NCBI GenBank assembly: GCA_903926205.1
Contig: CAIYID010000027.1
Span: 1 to 51,895 of the forward strand
Length of the DNA stretch: 51,895 nucleotides
Source: an uncultured Bdellovibrionales bacterium
GTDB lineage: Bacteria; Bdellovibrionota; Bdellovibrionia; Bdellovibrionales; Bdellovibrionaceae
Direction: 5' to 3'
Shown here in pieces: positions 1 through 8,150 of this stretch. The translations under genes were made by a program, and so were the position numbers. How positions within the stretch are numbered: position 1 is the first letter of the stretch; every line of letters begins with the position of its first letter. A model generated the notes under the pieces. That model saw only the letters and a list, made by a program, of their open reading frames with translations. It was not told the DNA's origin and searched no databases.

Positions 1-231
1 GAATTTAAAAATAGATGCCGCTTTTTTATCGATAGTGATTTTAATCAATTACTAGAAACTGTGCTTTGGGTTTTGAAACCGAAGGGACAGGCTTATTTAT
101 TATTGAGGTCTCTCAAGGATCACGGTCGTACTGTCGAAGAAGACTTGTCCGAAGTTTTGCAAGATCGTGCTCGCTCCGAAATTGTCGCCGACATTCGAGG
201 TACGAACTTGGTGCGAATTGCATTTTCATGA
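1..231 (+). CDS. C-terminal fragment of a probable SAM-dependent methyltransferase (partial)
   Basis: The frame is open from the first base of the window to a TGA at 229-231, giving 76 residues of a gene that starts outside. Residues 24-35 read VLWVLKPKGQAY-like text (VLKPKGQAYLLL), which resembles the strand after motif IV/post-I in class I SAM methyltransferases, where a 'L-K-P-G-G' loop is followed by a hydrophobic strand. The rest is helical and charged and gives no further family. The reading frame may continue one base out of phase beyond the stop (see 227-337), so the annotated end may be caused by a frameshift. Only the methyltransferase-like loop supports the call, so the product is tentative. 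Confidence 0.45.
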   Translation, partial: EFKNRCRFFIDSDFNQLLETVLWVLKPKGQAYLLLRSLKDHGRTVEEDLSEVLQDRARSEIVADIRGTNLVRIAFS

Positions 232-337
232 GCGCTTGCAGGGTCATCTTGAACGTTCTGCTTATGTCAAAAAGATCGGCGAATTTCAACGGCACTTTGT
301 CTACTATTTCAACAGTACTTTTTGCATGAATTCTTAA
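227..337 (+). other. Possible out-of-frame continuation of the upstream gene
   Basis: In the frame +1 relative to the fragment ending at 231, codons from about 227 to the TAA at 335-337 read as protein-like sequence (ERLQGHLERSAYVKKIGEF, then QRHFVYYFNSTFCMNS) with no start codon of its own. Its charged and aromatic composition looks more like a real C-terminus than random intergenic sequence. One extra base near 225-230 would join it to the upstream gene. This may be a genuine frameshift, a sequencing error, or chance. Confidence 0.3.
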
Positions 338-479
338 TAAACACAGTCTAACGCTTGGAACGAAATTCGCACAACAGACCACCTGTAAAGATCGTTGAGG
401 TTGAATAATGGGAATTAATCCCAACATCTTTCGAATTGTATCAACTTTCAAGCAGTCTAGAAAAATGAAGGGATGTTCT

Positions 480-1091
480 ATGAAAGCTACATCAAAAATT
501 GCGCTCTTATCTGTTTTTACTGTCTTCTGTACCTTTACTCAGCTCAGTCGGGCGGATATGACGTCGGGAGATAGCACTATTTTGGGTCAGGAAATAAAAA
601 ATGGACCGGTAAAAATTTATCGAGGGCTTCAATCAAGTCGTGATGGTGGAAACTTCGCCGTGCTGACTGTGGATTATGATGGTCCGCTTCTCCAAGGATT
701 AGAAAAAGACTCCAATGATTTGGAACTCTTTATAGAAATTCCATATCAGAATGGAGCTCGACAGATGAGTTTGAAAATGAAAATATTGAATGGCGGAAGG
801 TTTGCTTCTGCAAAAATCACTGGCGGCTGCCTCGAAGCTGCAGGTAGTGGATGCAAGGAAAAAGGCACTGAAGAAATGCGAGCCCTCCTCGCTTGGGCCC
901 AGAGGGCAGACGGGACTTTAAACCTTCTGAATGTGAGAGTTGCGGTTTATAATAATAAAACTGGAGAATGGGATAACAATGGCAGAGCCTTTGGCTCGTA
1001 TGATTTTCAATTCCCACAGATAGATCACAAAGCTCAAGCTGGCTTTCCACCACGACAAGGACTCGAATGCCGTGGAGCCCTCATGTTTTAG
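480..1091 (+). CDS. Secreted protein of unknown function (203 aa)
   Basis: The start at 480 is chosen over the earlier in-frame ATGs at 408 and 465 because an AAGGGA ribosome-binding site lies about 8 nt upstream and because it places a clean signal peptide at the N-terminus: Lys-rich start, hydrophobic core ALLSVFTVFCTF, and a likely cleavage after SRA at residue 25. The mature part is soluble, rich in Gly and Asp, with two nearby cysteines (GGC...GSGC) that could form a disulfide. No family is recognised. It is monocistronic: the next gene begins about 200 nt later. Predicted location is periplasm or outside the cell. Confidence 0.75.
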   Translation: MKATSKIALLSVFTVFCTFTQLSRADMTSGDSTILGQEIKNGPVKIYRGLQSSRDGGNFAVLTVDYDGPLLQGLEKDSNDLELFIEIPYQNGARQMSLKMKILNGGRFASAKITGGCLEAAGSGCKEKGTEEMRALLAWAQRADGTLNLLNVRVAVYNNKTGEWDNNGRAFGSYDFQFPQIDHKAQAGFPPRQGLECRGALMF

Positions 1092-1288
1092 GCTGCAGGA
1101 GTCGTTGATTTGAATTCAGCACCAATTTTATTTTGAAGTTTGAACAGTCTAAATTCAACCATTTGCCTTTTTCTGAAATAGAGCCTTTCTAGTGGCTTGG
1201 CAATTAGCGAATTGCGAGATTTTTGGCACTCATTCTGCAAGACTTTTATTCGCTGACTGCGAGTGAATGTCTATTTGAAAGGGCACCA

Positions 1289-2500
1289 ATGATTTTAACA
1301 TCAATTCGACGCTTGTCTAAAATTTTTACAGTTTGTCGAGGTGAGAGCCGTCGAGCGGCAGTCAATTTCATTTCAATTTTTCTTATTTTGTTTTTGGCCT
1401 TTGAAGCCTCAGCCTTTGATCCTCTTCGTGATCCGGGTAAGCTTTGGGAAGCCCAAAAAGAATCGGTGAAAAGAGTCACCAGCGCTCGGGTGATTTTAGC
1501 TGATTACAATTTGATTCGTAAAGATTTTCCCGAGATTAGAATTTTTACCAACGAACAAGTTGATGAATGGCTTATTCGTAATACTGCTTTTGTTTCCAAA
1601 GAACAGGCGGCTCAAACGCAGGTCAATGATCCAATTTCAACTGCAGAGGACTACGTCGAAGCTTACCGACCTCGTGAATATCGACGTGCTCATGTTTTTT
1701 CTACAGATACGGGAGGTTTGATCGATGCCAAAGGGACAGGCTCCGTCGATCCTTCTGGCGGCAGTCATGAAAATGGCCTAGCGACTTTGGGTGATATGAT
1801 CCGTGAATATATTTATGAAAAAATGATTCATGCTGTTTTCGAAAGAGCCGGTCGCTATGATACGGTTGGATGTTATGCTGTGATTGATTACGGTTTTAGC
1901 ATCATTCATCCTGATGGAAGTCGATCGCGAGCAGGAACAGTTCTCAGGCAGGCCCATGTTCGTTATCACGGCGGACCTATCGGCCGACGTCACCGTTCAC
2001 AAGCAACTGTGCTCCCAGAGAATCTTCAATTAGAGATGGAGCTGTTTCTCCGAACGCTGGGTATTACTTCCAGTGTTGCTTGGTTTGATCGTGATTTACT
2101 AAATATACAGGGAGCAGAAAATGGAGCGGTGGTTGATTTTGGTTCATTCCTTGTGAGGGAGCGATTTTCAAGGCCAATGTCTTTTTTTTACGATAAAGAG
2201 GGCAATGTCCGCTCCTCTATGGCGCCAGATTTTATTATGAGTCCAAGAGATAAAAATTTTATTCAGCCGGATCTCAATCTTAGGATTCCATTTAATATTT
2301 GGGGTTATTCGCAAACGGGAAAGCCCGATCCAAAACTCGACAATCCCTTTGTTTGGTCTCATCAATTGGCTGAAGGCTTGGCGAGCGGGCATGCCACGCG
2401 TGCTGATGCTGAACAACACGTCCGTAATTTCTTTGATCAAGAACCCGTGCAAAAGGTTCTTCGTTCAATTCCAAGATCTTGCAAATCTATTCTAAAATAA
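1289..2500 (+). CDS. Exported SelO-like protein (possible protein adenylyltransferase fold), 403 aa
   Basis: The start at 1289 has a GAAAGGG site 5 nt upstream; a TTG start at 1223 is less likely. A basic N-terminus is followed by a hydrophobic stretch (about residues 24-39, FISIFLILFLAF) ending in EASA, so the protein is probably exported. Motifs then follow the SelO order: DAKGTG (Lys 148, compare LQLKGAG), LGDMIREYIYEKMIHA (Arg 172, compare SSIREFL.SEAMHA), LRQAHVRYH (compare LR.APSHVRFG), and VVDFGSFL (Asp 283, compare IDYGPFGF). A D..LN segment lies about ten residues before the DFG, where SelO has TDN. SelO enzymes transfer AMP from ATP to protein Ser/Thr/Tyr and are usually cytosolic or mitochondrial and longer (about 480-550 aa). 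The match is by eye only. An inactive pseudokinase is equally possible. Confidence 0.5.
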   Translation: MILTSIRRLSKIFTVCRGESRRAAVNFISIFLILFLAFEASAFDPLRDPGKLWEAQKESVKRVTSARVILADYNLIRKDFPEIRIFTNEQVDEWLIRNTAFVSKEQAAQTQVNDPISTAEDYVEAYRPREYRRAHVFSTDTGGLIDAKGTGSVDPSGGSHENGLATLGDMIREYIYEKMIHAVFERAGRYDTVGCYAVIDYGFSIIHPDGSRSRAGTVLRQAHVRYHGGPIGRRHRSQATVLPENLQLEMELFLRTLGITSSVAWFDRDLLNIQGAENGAVVDFGSFLVRERFSRPMSFFYDKEGNVRSSMAPDFIMSPRDKNFIQPDLNLRIPFNIWGYSQTGKPDPKLDNPFVWSHQLAEGLASGHATRADAEQHVRNFFDQEPVQKVLRSIPRSCKSILK

Positions 2501-2528
2501 TAAAAAGCACAGTTGCTTGGCGCGCCAA

Positions 2529-2579
2529 GGCTTGAATTTCCAATTTGTAAAGACTCAAGCCGAGTAGCCTAGTTTTTTT
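2529..2579 (+). terminator. Probable intrinsic terminator between convergent genes
   Basis: GGCTTGA (2529-2535) pairs with TCAAGCC (2555-2561), and a run of seven T follows at 2573-2579. A perfect 14-nt palindrome, CTTGGCGCGCCAAG, lies just before it at 2516-2529. It sits between the end of the SelO-like gene (2500) and the end of the convergent small gene (2611). The loop is long (19 nt), so the structure is plausible but not ideal. Confidence 0.45.
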
Positions 2580-2610
2580 GACAGAGGCTCGTCATTAAAA
2601 TGACTAAAAT

Positions 2611-2817
2611 TCACTGAAGTGAATGCGTCTTGGCTTCCGTTCTTAAATCGCAATGAGGACAATGAGTTTCTTCTTTGATTTCACCGGTGGACTCGACCCG
2701 TATATGTTGTAGATCAAGAGGACCTGCACACAAGATGCAGTTGTTCTGTTCGATCAAAAATTCTTTTTGAGTGTTACTTTCGATTTTTTCGAAGTATTGA
2801 AGTTTTCCTAAATCCAT
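2611..2817 (-). CDS. Small zinc-ribbon-like protein (68 aa)
   Basis: Two CxxC pairs, CILC (residues 28-31) and CPHC (53-56), are spaced as in small zinc ribbons or rubredoxin-like knuckles, with a histidine between them. There is no signal peptide, so it is probably cytoplasmic. A GAGAGGA ribosome-binding site sits 7 nt before the ATG on the minus strand, which supports a real gene despite its size. It lies about 180 nt downstream of elbB and may have its own promoter. Specific function is unknown; metal binding is inferred from the cysteines. Confidence 0.7.
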   Translation of the reverse strand: MDLGKLQYFEKIESNTQKEFLIEQNNCILCAGPLDLQHIRVESTGEIKEETHCPHCDLRTEAKTHSLQ

Positions 2818-2995
2818 GAGCTTGTCCTCTCGAGTGTCGAAAGCCGTATTCTATGTTTTCGAGAGATTTTTACTGCAAGAGTTGTTCACAGACCTAAAGC
2901 AAGTGAGGCGGAATTTTATTCTTCTTAACGAGTGTCTGTAACGAGTGTTTGACAGGGTCTAGGTATGAAGAAATTCTAGCCACTGATGGGGCCGC

Positions 2996-3649
2996 TCAAG
3001 CCATCTCCACAAGTTCTTGCGCAAGTCCCCCGATGCCTTTGAAAACCTGATGAGGTTTTGCATCGTACATGTACGCGGGAGTTGTGATGATCTTGTGTTC
3101 GCGATCCGAAACAAAATCATCCACAGGGCAAATTTCATGAATGGCGCCCGTTTTTTTTATTTCAGCTATGGTTTTTGAATCATCACCAATCGTGAGCGTG
3201 ACTTTATGTTTTCCTAAAACTCGCGCTACTAACGTGGGAGCAATGCAAATCGCGGCGATGGGCTTGCTCTCTTTGTGAAAATCAATAATTGCTTTTTCTA
3301 ATTCGGGGATAACTTTGCATTGTGCGCCAGCACTGGCCCAATTCGACAGATTGATCGCCGCTCCAGATCCACCCGGAAGAGCCAAACCATCGAAGTCTTT
3401 GGCGGCGAGTTCCTTCAGGGGTCGCATTTGGCTGCGGGAAATACGCGCGGACTCGATCATGACATTTCTTGCTTCACTTAATTTTTCACCAGTTAAAAAA
3501 TTCACGACGGTGAAATTTTGATCTGGCGCAAAAAATTGAACCTCAGCATCTAGTTGTGAGAGATGAATAATAAGGCTTACGCTCTCATGGATTTCGCTGC
3601 CGTCTTTATTTCCGCAGCCGGAAAGTACTATAGCAATTTTTTTTTTCAT
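2996..3649 (-). CDS. elbB: ElbB, DJ-1/PfpI-superfamily glyoxalase-type protein
   Basis: The 217-residue protein matches the ElbB family in length and motifs: an N-terminal beta strand IAIVLSGCGNKDGSEIHE, the stretch DFDGLALPGGSGAA, and the nucleophile-elbow cysteine in IAAICIAPT (Cys 135). E. coli ElbB was first linked to isoprenoid synthesis and later shown to have weak glyoxalase III activity; the physiological role is uncertain. It starts 3 nt after the stop of the upstream lipoprotein gene with no clear ribosome-binding site, so it is probably translated by coupling within a three-gene minus-strand operon. Cytoplasmic. Confidence 0.9.
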   Translation of the reverse strand: MKKKIAIVLSGCGNKDGSEIHESVSLIIHLSQLDAEVQFFAPDQNFTVVNFLTGEKLSEARNVMIESARISRSQMRPLKELAAKDFDGLALPGGSGAAINLSNWASAGAQCKVIPELEKAIIDFHKESKPIAAICIAPTLVARVLGKHKVTLTIGDDSKTIAEIKKTGAIHEICPVDDFVSDREHKIITTPAYMYDAKPHQVFKGIGGLAQELVEMA

Positions 3650-3652
3650 GGT

Positions 3653-4579
3653 TTAGTCATGTCCTACGGTAAAGTCTTTGATGCTCTCACATTGTAAAAT
3701 AGCGATTCGCTGATTTTGATAAGGGATTGTGGTTGAGCCACAAGAAGCCAACTGTGCCGCAAAAAAAGGTGCTTCGGCACTGAAGACTAAATTGTAGGAA
3801 TATTTCACAGGGTATTGTTCGGACGTCCAATCCACTTCATCAAAAGTCACCTGAATGGTTTTCATCGGAGTTGCACAAGGATTTTTTCTACCGCCGCAAT
3901 CACTTCTCATTGAAACAAGAGAAGGAGTTGGGGCTGTCGAGTAAGTTTTTACTAAATTGTGGTAGGTCCATGTAATTCCCGAGGTGCCGGAGGTCGCTTG
4001 TTGAGCCTGTTTGACAATGGATTTCCAAGATAAATCATTGAAGTGTCCGGCAAAGGCGCCAAAGTTGGGTGGAAGATTTGGTGTTAAAGTTTTGAGCGTT
4101 TGCAGCGTTTTAGTTAAGTCCGGTAAGCTCATCGTTGCGATGGTATCAGCCGTTCCACAGGCGCCCGCGATTTTTTCTAAACAAGCCGTCGATTGAGATT
4201 GTGAAGGCTTCATGTCTCCTGTGGAAGAGTCCAATTCTCGCAGTTGATGAGTGATAGTATAGACTGTTTTGCTATTATCGGCGGGCGTGACGAGGTCTGT
4301 GACGGTGTCCGCTCGTTGTCTGATCACCATTGGAAAAAGGGTTTCAATTTGATTGGTCTTTTCAAAATAGGCAAACTCACCTTTTTTGATATTTAGAATA
4401 GAATCGGTTGTGGATTCATATTGCGCATCGGAGAGGCTTTGATTCAATTGATCGGAGGTAAACTGCGGACCGAAATCTTTGTTCATTTCAGGGGTCTTCA
4501 TACATCCTGCTGTGAAAAACAAGTGTATGAATATCATGTGTAGACCGAGCAATGAGCGAGGGGCTTTAAAATTTTTCAT
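3653..4579 (-). CDS. Putative lipoprotein of unknown function (308 aa)
   Basis: The ATG at 4579 overlaps the TGA of the upstream acetyltransferase gene (ATGA), so translation is probably coupled. The N-terminus is basic, then hydrophobic (about residues 10-22), then FTAGC with the lipid-accepting cysteine at residue 26. The mature protein is Thr/Ser rich with several cysteines, including a C-G-G-R-K-N-P-C segment and a C-terminal CESIKDF, suggesting disulfides in the periplasm. No known domain is recognised. It lies between a GNAT gene and elbB; the link between the three is not obvious. Confidence 0.75.
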   Translation of the reverse strand: MKNFKAPRSLLGLHMIFIHLFFTAGCMKTPEMNKDFGPQFTSDQLNQSLSDAQYESTTDSILNIKKGEFAYFEKTNQIETLFPMVIRQRADTVTDLVTPADNSKTVYTITHQLRELDSSTGDMKPSQSQSTACLEKIAGACGTADTIATMSLPDLTKTLQTLKTLTPNLPPNFGAFAGHFNDLSWKSIVKQAQQATSGTSGITWTYHNLVKTYSTAPTPSLVSMRSDCGGRKNPCATPMKTIQVTFDEVDWTSEQYPVKYSYNLVFSAEAPFFAAQLASCGSTTIPYQNQRIAILQCESIKDFTVGHD

Positions 4580-5664
4580 ATTGAATCCCAACCCCAAATC
4601 CAAAGATTAACGGGAAGAACTTTTTCAAGAGTCTTCATTGTTTCTGGCTTTAAATTTGGAATCTCAGGCAAGGGGCCAAAGATGGCACGAACCATGTCTT
4701 TTTCATCGGTGAATTCAATAACGTCTGTGCCAACTCCCAATCGATACTGCTCATCAATTTTTTCTAAAACCAGATCGGCAATTCCGAGAGAGCGTGCAGC
4801 TCTTTTAATTTTTCCAAAGAGTTGTTTTTCCCGAGTCATTTTGATCATTCCTAAATAGCCCTCATTATGAGTGGCGCCGGGAATGGCTTTGAGTGCCGTG
4901 ATCAAATTCAAAGAGTGTTGTCCTAAGATAATTGTGAACGGAGTCTTTTTTTCTTTTCTGATCCAGGAAAATAAAGCCAGGAGGTTCGAAACAGAACCGC
5001 CCCATTCGTGGATGTAGCCATTAAGGTCGGCGCCTTTTCCTTCAACGGCGTAGGCAGTGAGTTGTCCTTGCGCATCCCAGGCTGTGTACAAAAGCGTATT
5101 TGGAATTGAAAGAAATTTTCTCACGTCAGCCACATTCCGAACAGAGCCCACCGTGTGCTGGTTGTAGAGTCGATGAATTGCTTCTGCGGACACATGGGTG
5201 TCTTGCATAAATTTTAGGCTAGAAGAGTTGGCATTAAACTCTTTGTCCAAAACAATGCTTTCCTCAAAAGCCGCTAATTCGAAATTGAGTTTTCGGTAGA
5301 AGTCATAAAGGTTTGTCCATAGCAATGCGACATCACATTCCTGACGTTCCGCCTCTGCCAAGCATTCTTTCAAAATCTGCTGACTGAGCCCTTGTCCTCT
5401 TCTTTGGGTATCGGTCACAACACTGCCGATGGCGCCAACTTTGAAAACAATGGCAGGAGTTTTTATAATGAGAGGTTTTAAAACGGCATGAGATAAGACC
5501 GTGTTACCCTCTGTAATTATACGGATATTACCAATATTGCTTGGGCTCAATGCCGTCGGATACTCGCTGGCAATTGACCAATTGGAATTCGGTCTCAAGT
5601 TCGTGTTGAGGAACTCGAGCACTTTGGGTAACTCATTTTCTTTCGGAGCACGGGGTCCATCCAT
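4576..5664 (-). CDS. GNAT-family N-acetyltransferase, two-domain (362 aa)
   Basis: Residues about 5-145 form a GNAT domain: motif A reads VGAIGSVVTDTQRRGQGLSQ, with the acetyl-CoA-binding Q-R-R-G-Q-G loop near residues 87-92, followed by a helix and ALLWTNLYDFYRKLNFE, the usual motif B 'Y.k.GF' region. The second half (about 160-362) is a further domain that may be a second GNAT-like fold. The substrate cannot be read from sequence. An AGGAGG site lies 6 nt before the ATG. It is the first gene of the operon with the lipoprotein and elbB, and it is divergent from the ferredoxin gene across a 96-nt gap. Confidence 0.85.
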   Translation of the reverse strand: MDGPRAPKENELPKVLEFLNTNLRPNSNWSIASEYPTALSPSNIGNIRIITEGNTVLSHAVLKPLIIKTPAIVFKVGAIGSVVTDTQRRGQGLSQQILKECLAEAERQECDVALLWTNLYDFYRKLNFELAAFEESIVLDKEFNANSSSLKFMQDTHVSAEAIHRLYNQHTVGSVRNVADVRKFLSIPNTLLYTAWDAQGQLTAYAVEGKGADLNGYIHEWGGSVSNLLALFSWIRKEKKTPFTIILGQHSLNLITALKAIPGATHNEGYLGMIKMTREKQLFGKIKRAARSLGIADLVLEKIDEQYRLGVGTDVIEFTDEKDMVRAIFGPLPEIPNLKPETMKTLEKVLPVNLWIWGWDSI

Positions 5665-5760
5665 GGAAACCTCCTACATTTCAGTTTACCGGGCTTTGAC
5701 AGGAAAATGAAAAACAAGCTATAAAAACAGGACTAAGAAATAGGTTTTTTTTATTGGGGG

Positions 5761-6003
5761 ATGAACGTGGCTGATAAATTGCAAAAGTGGAAACAAAACT
5801 CCAGTGGAAAATTTTACGTGGATCAATCATGCATAGCCTGTGACGCATGCATGCTCGCAGCGCCAAATAATTTTAAAATGGATGAGGGAGACGGCCATGC
5901 CTACGTCGCGAAACAGCCCGCAGGTCCTGAAGAAGAAGCCGCCTGCAAAGAGGCCATCGACGGTTGTCCAGTCGAAGCGATTGGTAACGACGGCGAAAGC
6001 TGA
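5761..6003 (+). CDS. [4Fe-4S] ferredoxin (80 aa)
   Basis: Cysteines 24, 27 and 30 in CIACDACM plus Cys 69 in GCPVEAI form the standard C-x2-C-x2-C...C-P set for one [4Fe-4S] cluster in small bacterial ferredoxins. It is a cytoplasmic electron carrier; partner enzymes are not indicated by the context. A GGGGG stretch touches the ATG at 5761 and would be better spaced for the GTG at 5767, so the start may be two codons later. The 3' end overlaps the start of the endonuclease III gene by about 107 nt in another frame, which is unusually long. Confidence 0.9.
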   Translation: MNVADKLQKWKQNSSGKFYVDQSCIACDACMLAAPNNFKMDEGDGHAYVAKQPAGPEEEAACKEAIDGCPVEAIGNDGES

Positions 6004-6619
6004 TCCTTCCGATTTTATACGTCTTCTCAAGCAAGAATACCCGGACGCCCATTGCGAGCTCGATCACCGCAATGCCTTTGAGTTATTGATAGCCACGATT
6101 TTGTCTGCACAGTGCACTGATGTGCGCGTTAATATTGTGACCAAGGTTTTGTTTAAAGAATATTCCACTCCCAAAAAGCTAGCGACAGCGGTTCCGGCAG
6201 AAATAGAAGAAATTATTAGATCCACAGGATTTTTTAAAAACAAAACAAAAAGTATCATCGGGTGCGCCCAGGCTTTAGTCGGGCAACACAAAAGCCGAGT
6301 GCCGGAAAGCATAGAGGCGCTCATTGCTTTACCTGGTGTGGGAAGAAAAACAGCCAACGTGGTCTTAGGAAATGCGTTTGGAATTTCCTCCGGTATTGTT
6401 GTAGATACGCATGTGATTCGACTCTCGAATCGATTTGGCTGGACAAAATCCCAGGCAGCTGAAGTGATTGAAAAGGAATTGCTTAAAAAAGTCCCACAAC
6501 AAGATTGGATTATTTTTTCTCATCTTTTAATCACTCATGGGCGAAAGATCTGCAAAGCTCGAAATCCCTCTTGTGAAAGTTGCTTCTTGTTTGACCCTTG
6601 TCCCCGCTTAGGGCTCTAA
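5897..6619 (+). CDS. nth: Endonuclease III (DNA glycosylase/AP lyase)
   Basis: This enzyme removes oxidised pyrimidines in base excision repair. The helix-hairpin-helix reads LPGVGRKTANVVLG with the catalytic lysine, VDTHVIRLSNR holds the catalytic aspartate, and the C-terminus has the C-x6-C-x2-C-x5-C iron-sulfur motif (CKARNPSC, ESC, FLFDPC). The start at 5897 has GAGGGAG about 6 nt upstream. It adds a Lys/Arg-rich extension of about 30 residues compared with E. coli Nth and lies inside the ferredoxin gene. Later starts such as TTG 5981 would remove the extension and most of the overlap. Length 240 aa versus about 211 in E. coli. Confidence 0.93.
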   Translation: MPTSRNSPQVLKKKPPAKRPSTVVQSKRLVTTAKADPSDFIRLLKQEYPDAHCELDHRNAFELLIATILSAQCTDVRVNIVTKVLFKEYSTPKKLATAVPAEIEEIIRSTGFFKNKTKSIIGCAQALVGQHKSRVPESIEALIALPGVGRKTANVVLGNAFGISSGIVVDTHVIRLSNRFGWTKSQAAEVIEKELLKKVPQQDWIIFSHLLITHGRKICKARNPSCESCFLFDPCPRLGL

Positions 6620-6628
6620 TAGAGAGGC

Positions 6629-7111
6629 ATGTTTGCATCTTTCATTGATAGCGTAAAATATGTTGGCCATCTTATTCCTGTTGCGTTTTTACGCATTTTC
6701 TTAGGCTATTATTATCTTCAGCAAGCTCTGCTGAAGTTCAATGGCGATTTTTTAGCACGCCCGAGATTAGCCGCGCAAATTGCAGATATTTTGCCAAGTT
6801 TGAGTTCACCGGAATGGTACAAAATTTTAGTTGAAAGATTAGTCATTCAGCATTGGCAAGGATTTGCTTTTATTATTTTAGGAGTTGAATTCACGATCGC
6901 CTTTTCTTATTTGCTCGGATATGTCGTACGACCCGTCGCGATTATGGGCGTCGTCGTGTCCCTTAATTATTTAATTTTACTTGGAAGCAATACGGATGAT
7001 TTGTACCGAACTTTTATTGCCGTTCATTTAATGATGGCGTGGATCGGCGCGGGTCGTTGTCTGGGTTTTGATTACTATTTTTTCAAACGGCGACGTGGCC
7101 TCTGGTGGTGA
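6629..7111 (+). CDS. DoxX-like integral membrane protein (160 aa)
   Basis: Four hydrophobic segments (about residues 14-32, 76-93, 95-120 and 128-145) and the pattern AFLRIFLGYYYLQQALLKF ... DDLYRTFIAVHLMMAWIGAGR fit the DoxX/DoxD-like quinone-oxidoreductase-related membrane family. It follows nth by 10 nt and precedes the thiamine transporter genes by 4 nt, so it may be co-transcribed with them. No cofactor-binding motif can be assigned, so a role in respiratory or redox chemistry is only a family-level guess. Confidence 0.7.
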   Translation: MFASFIDSVKYVGHLIPVAFLRIFLGYYYLQQALLKFNGDFLARPRLAAQIADILPSLSSPEWYKILVERLVIQHWQGFAFIILGVEFTIAFSYLLGYVVRPVAIMGVVVSLNYLILLGSNTDDLYRTFIAVHLMMAWIGAGRCLGFDYYFFKRRRGLWW

Positions 7112-7115
7112 TGAA

Positions 7116-8150
7116 ATGAAGCATTTTTTAACTTTTGTGGCTCTTGTATTTTTTGGATTGTTTTTGGCTCTTTTTGTTCGTCGGAATCAGAATCCAGAAA
7201 ATGACTCACGACCCACCTTACGAATCTATGCTGCCAGTTCTTTTATCAAGCAATGGGGACCTGGCCCCTGGTTGAAAGAAAAATTCGAAAGCACTTGTGA
7301 TTGCGTCGTAGAGTATCATGATGCGGCCGATAGTGTTTCTCTTATTCAAAGAGTAAAATCAGAACCAAAAAATAAGTCAGTAGATCTGGTTTTAGGTTTT
7401 GATCAATATGATTTGGAAATGGCCCAGGTGGGTTTAGATTGGAAAAATGTCAAAGTAGACCCGCAACAATTTGAGGAACCTGTTCGTCCACTTCTTTCAC
7501 GAACGAGCTTTACTCCCTATGATTGGGGAGTGTTAGCTTTTATTGGACATCGCAATGCTGATAAATCCTTGCCATCGAACACTGATGATCTTTTGGCTCC
7601 TGAATACGCCTCTAATATTTCTTTGCAAGATCCGCGAACCAGTTCAACGGGTTTGCAATTCCTTCTTTGGTTGATTCAAGTCAAAGGGGAGGAGAAGGCC
7701 TTCGAGTATTTGCAAAAATTCAACTCCCAAGTAAAAGCCTGGGGAGCCAATTGGTCTTTGGCTTATGGCCTTTTTCAGAAAGATCAAGTGAAGCTGACTT
7801 TTTCTTACGTGACCTCACCTGTGGCGAGCCTTAAGGAAAATCCTCAATCTGATATTGTTGCTTTACCTTTTGCCGAAGGACATCCGGTGCAATATGAATT
7901 TTTGGGAATTCCGTCCACTTGTCTTAATTGTGATTTAGCCGAAAAGTTTGTGACCTTAATGTTGTCTCACGATGGTCAAAGAGTGATCATGGATAAGAAC
8001 TACATGTTTCCGGTGATAAAATCAGTCACGAAGGGGACCATGTTTGAAGCGATTCCCGAATTTAAAACAATTGATATGACCGTAATACCTAATCAAGCAG
8101 AGCGAGAGAGAATTTTAAAAAAATGGTCTCAGGTGCGACGCTCCGAATGA
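7116..8150 (+). CDS. thiB: Thiamine/TPP ABC transporter substrate-binding protein
   Basis: The gene encodes 344 residues with an N-terminal hydrophobic signal or anchor (about residues 3-20) and a periplasmic binding domain. Stretches match the E. coli ThiB/TbpA pattern closely: FIKQWGPGPWLKEKFE, DVSLIQRVK-type sequence, VDLVLGFDQYDLE, FTPYDWGVLAF, LQDPRTSSTGLQFLLW, WSLAYGLF and FSYVTSPV. It captures thiamine or its phosphates in the periplasm. No C-terminal or internal lipobox is seen. It is followed by permease and ATPase genes with overlaps, so the importer is complete. No TPP riboswitch is visible upstream. Confidence 0.88.
   Translation: MKHFLTFVALVFFGLFLALFVRRNQNPENDSRPTLRIYAASSFIKQWGPGPWLKEKFESTCDCVVEYHDAADSVSLIQRVKSEPKNKSVDLVLGFDQYDLEMAQVGLDWKNVKVDPQQFEEPVRPLLSRTSFTPYDWGVLAFIGHRNADKSLPSNTDDLLAPEYASNISLQDPRTSSTGLQFLLWLIQVKGEEKAFEYLQKFNSQVKAWGANWSLAYGLFQKDQVKLTFSYVTSPVASLKENPQSDIVALPFAEGHPVQYEFLGIPSTCLNCDLAEKFVTLMLSHDGQRVIMDKNYMFPVIKSVTKGTMFEAIPEFKTIDMTVIPNQAERERILKKWSQVRRSE

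Noticed and set aside
113-451. A 112-codon minus-strand frame near the left edge
   Set aside because: It overlaps the methyltransferase-like fragment and its continuation, has no ribosome-binding site and no protein-like features.
6629-7115. A TPP riboswitch before the thiamine transporter
   Set aside because: The conserved CUGAGA and other THI-box segments were not found upstream of thiB or the DoxX-like gene.
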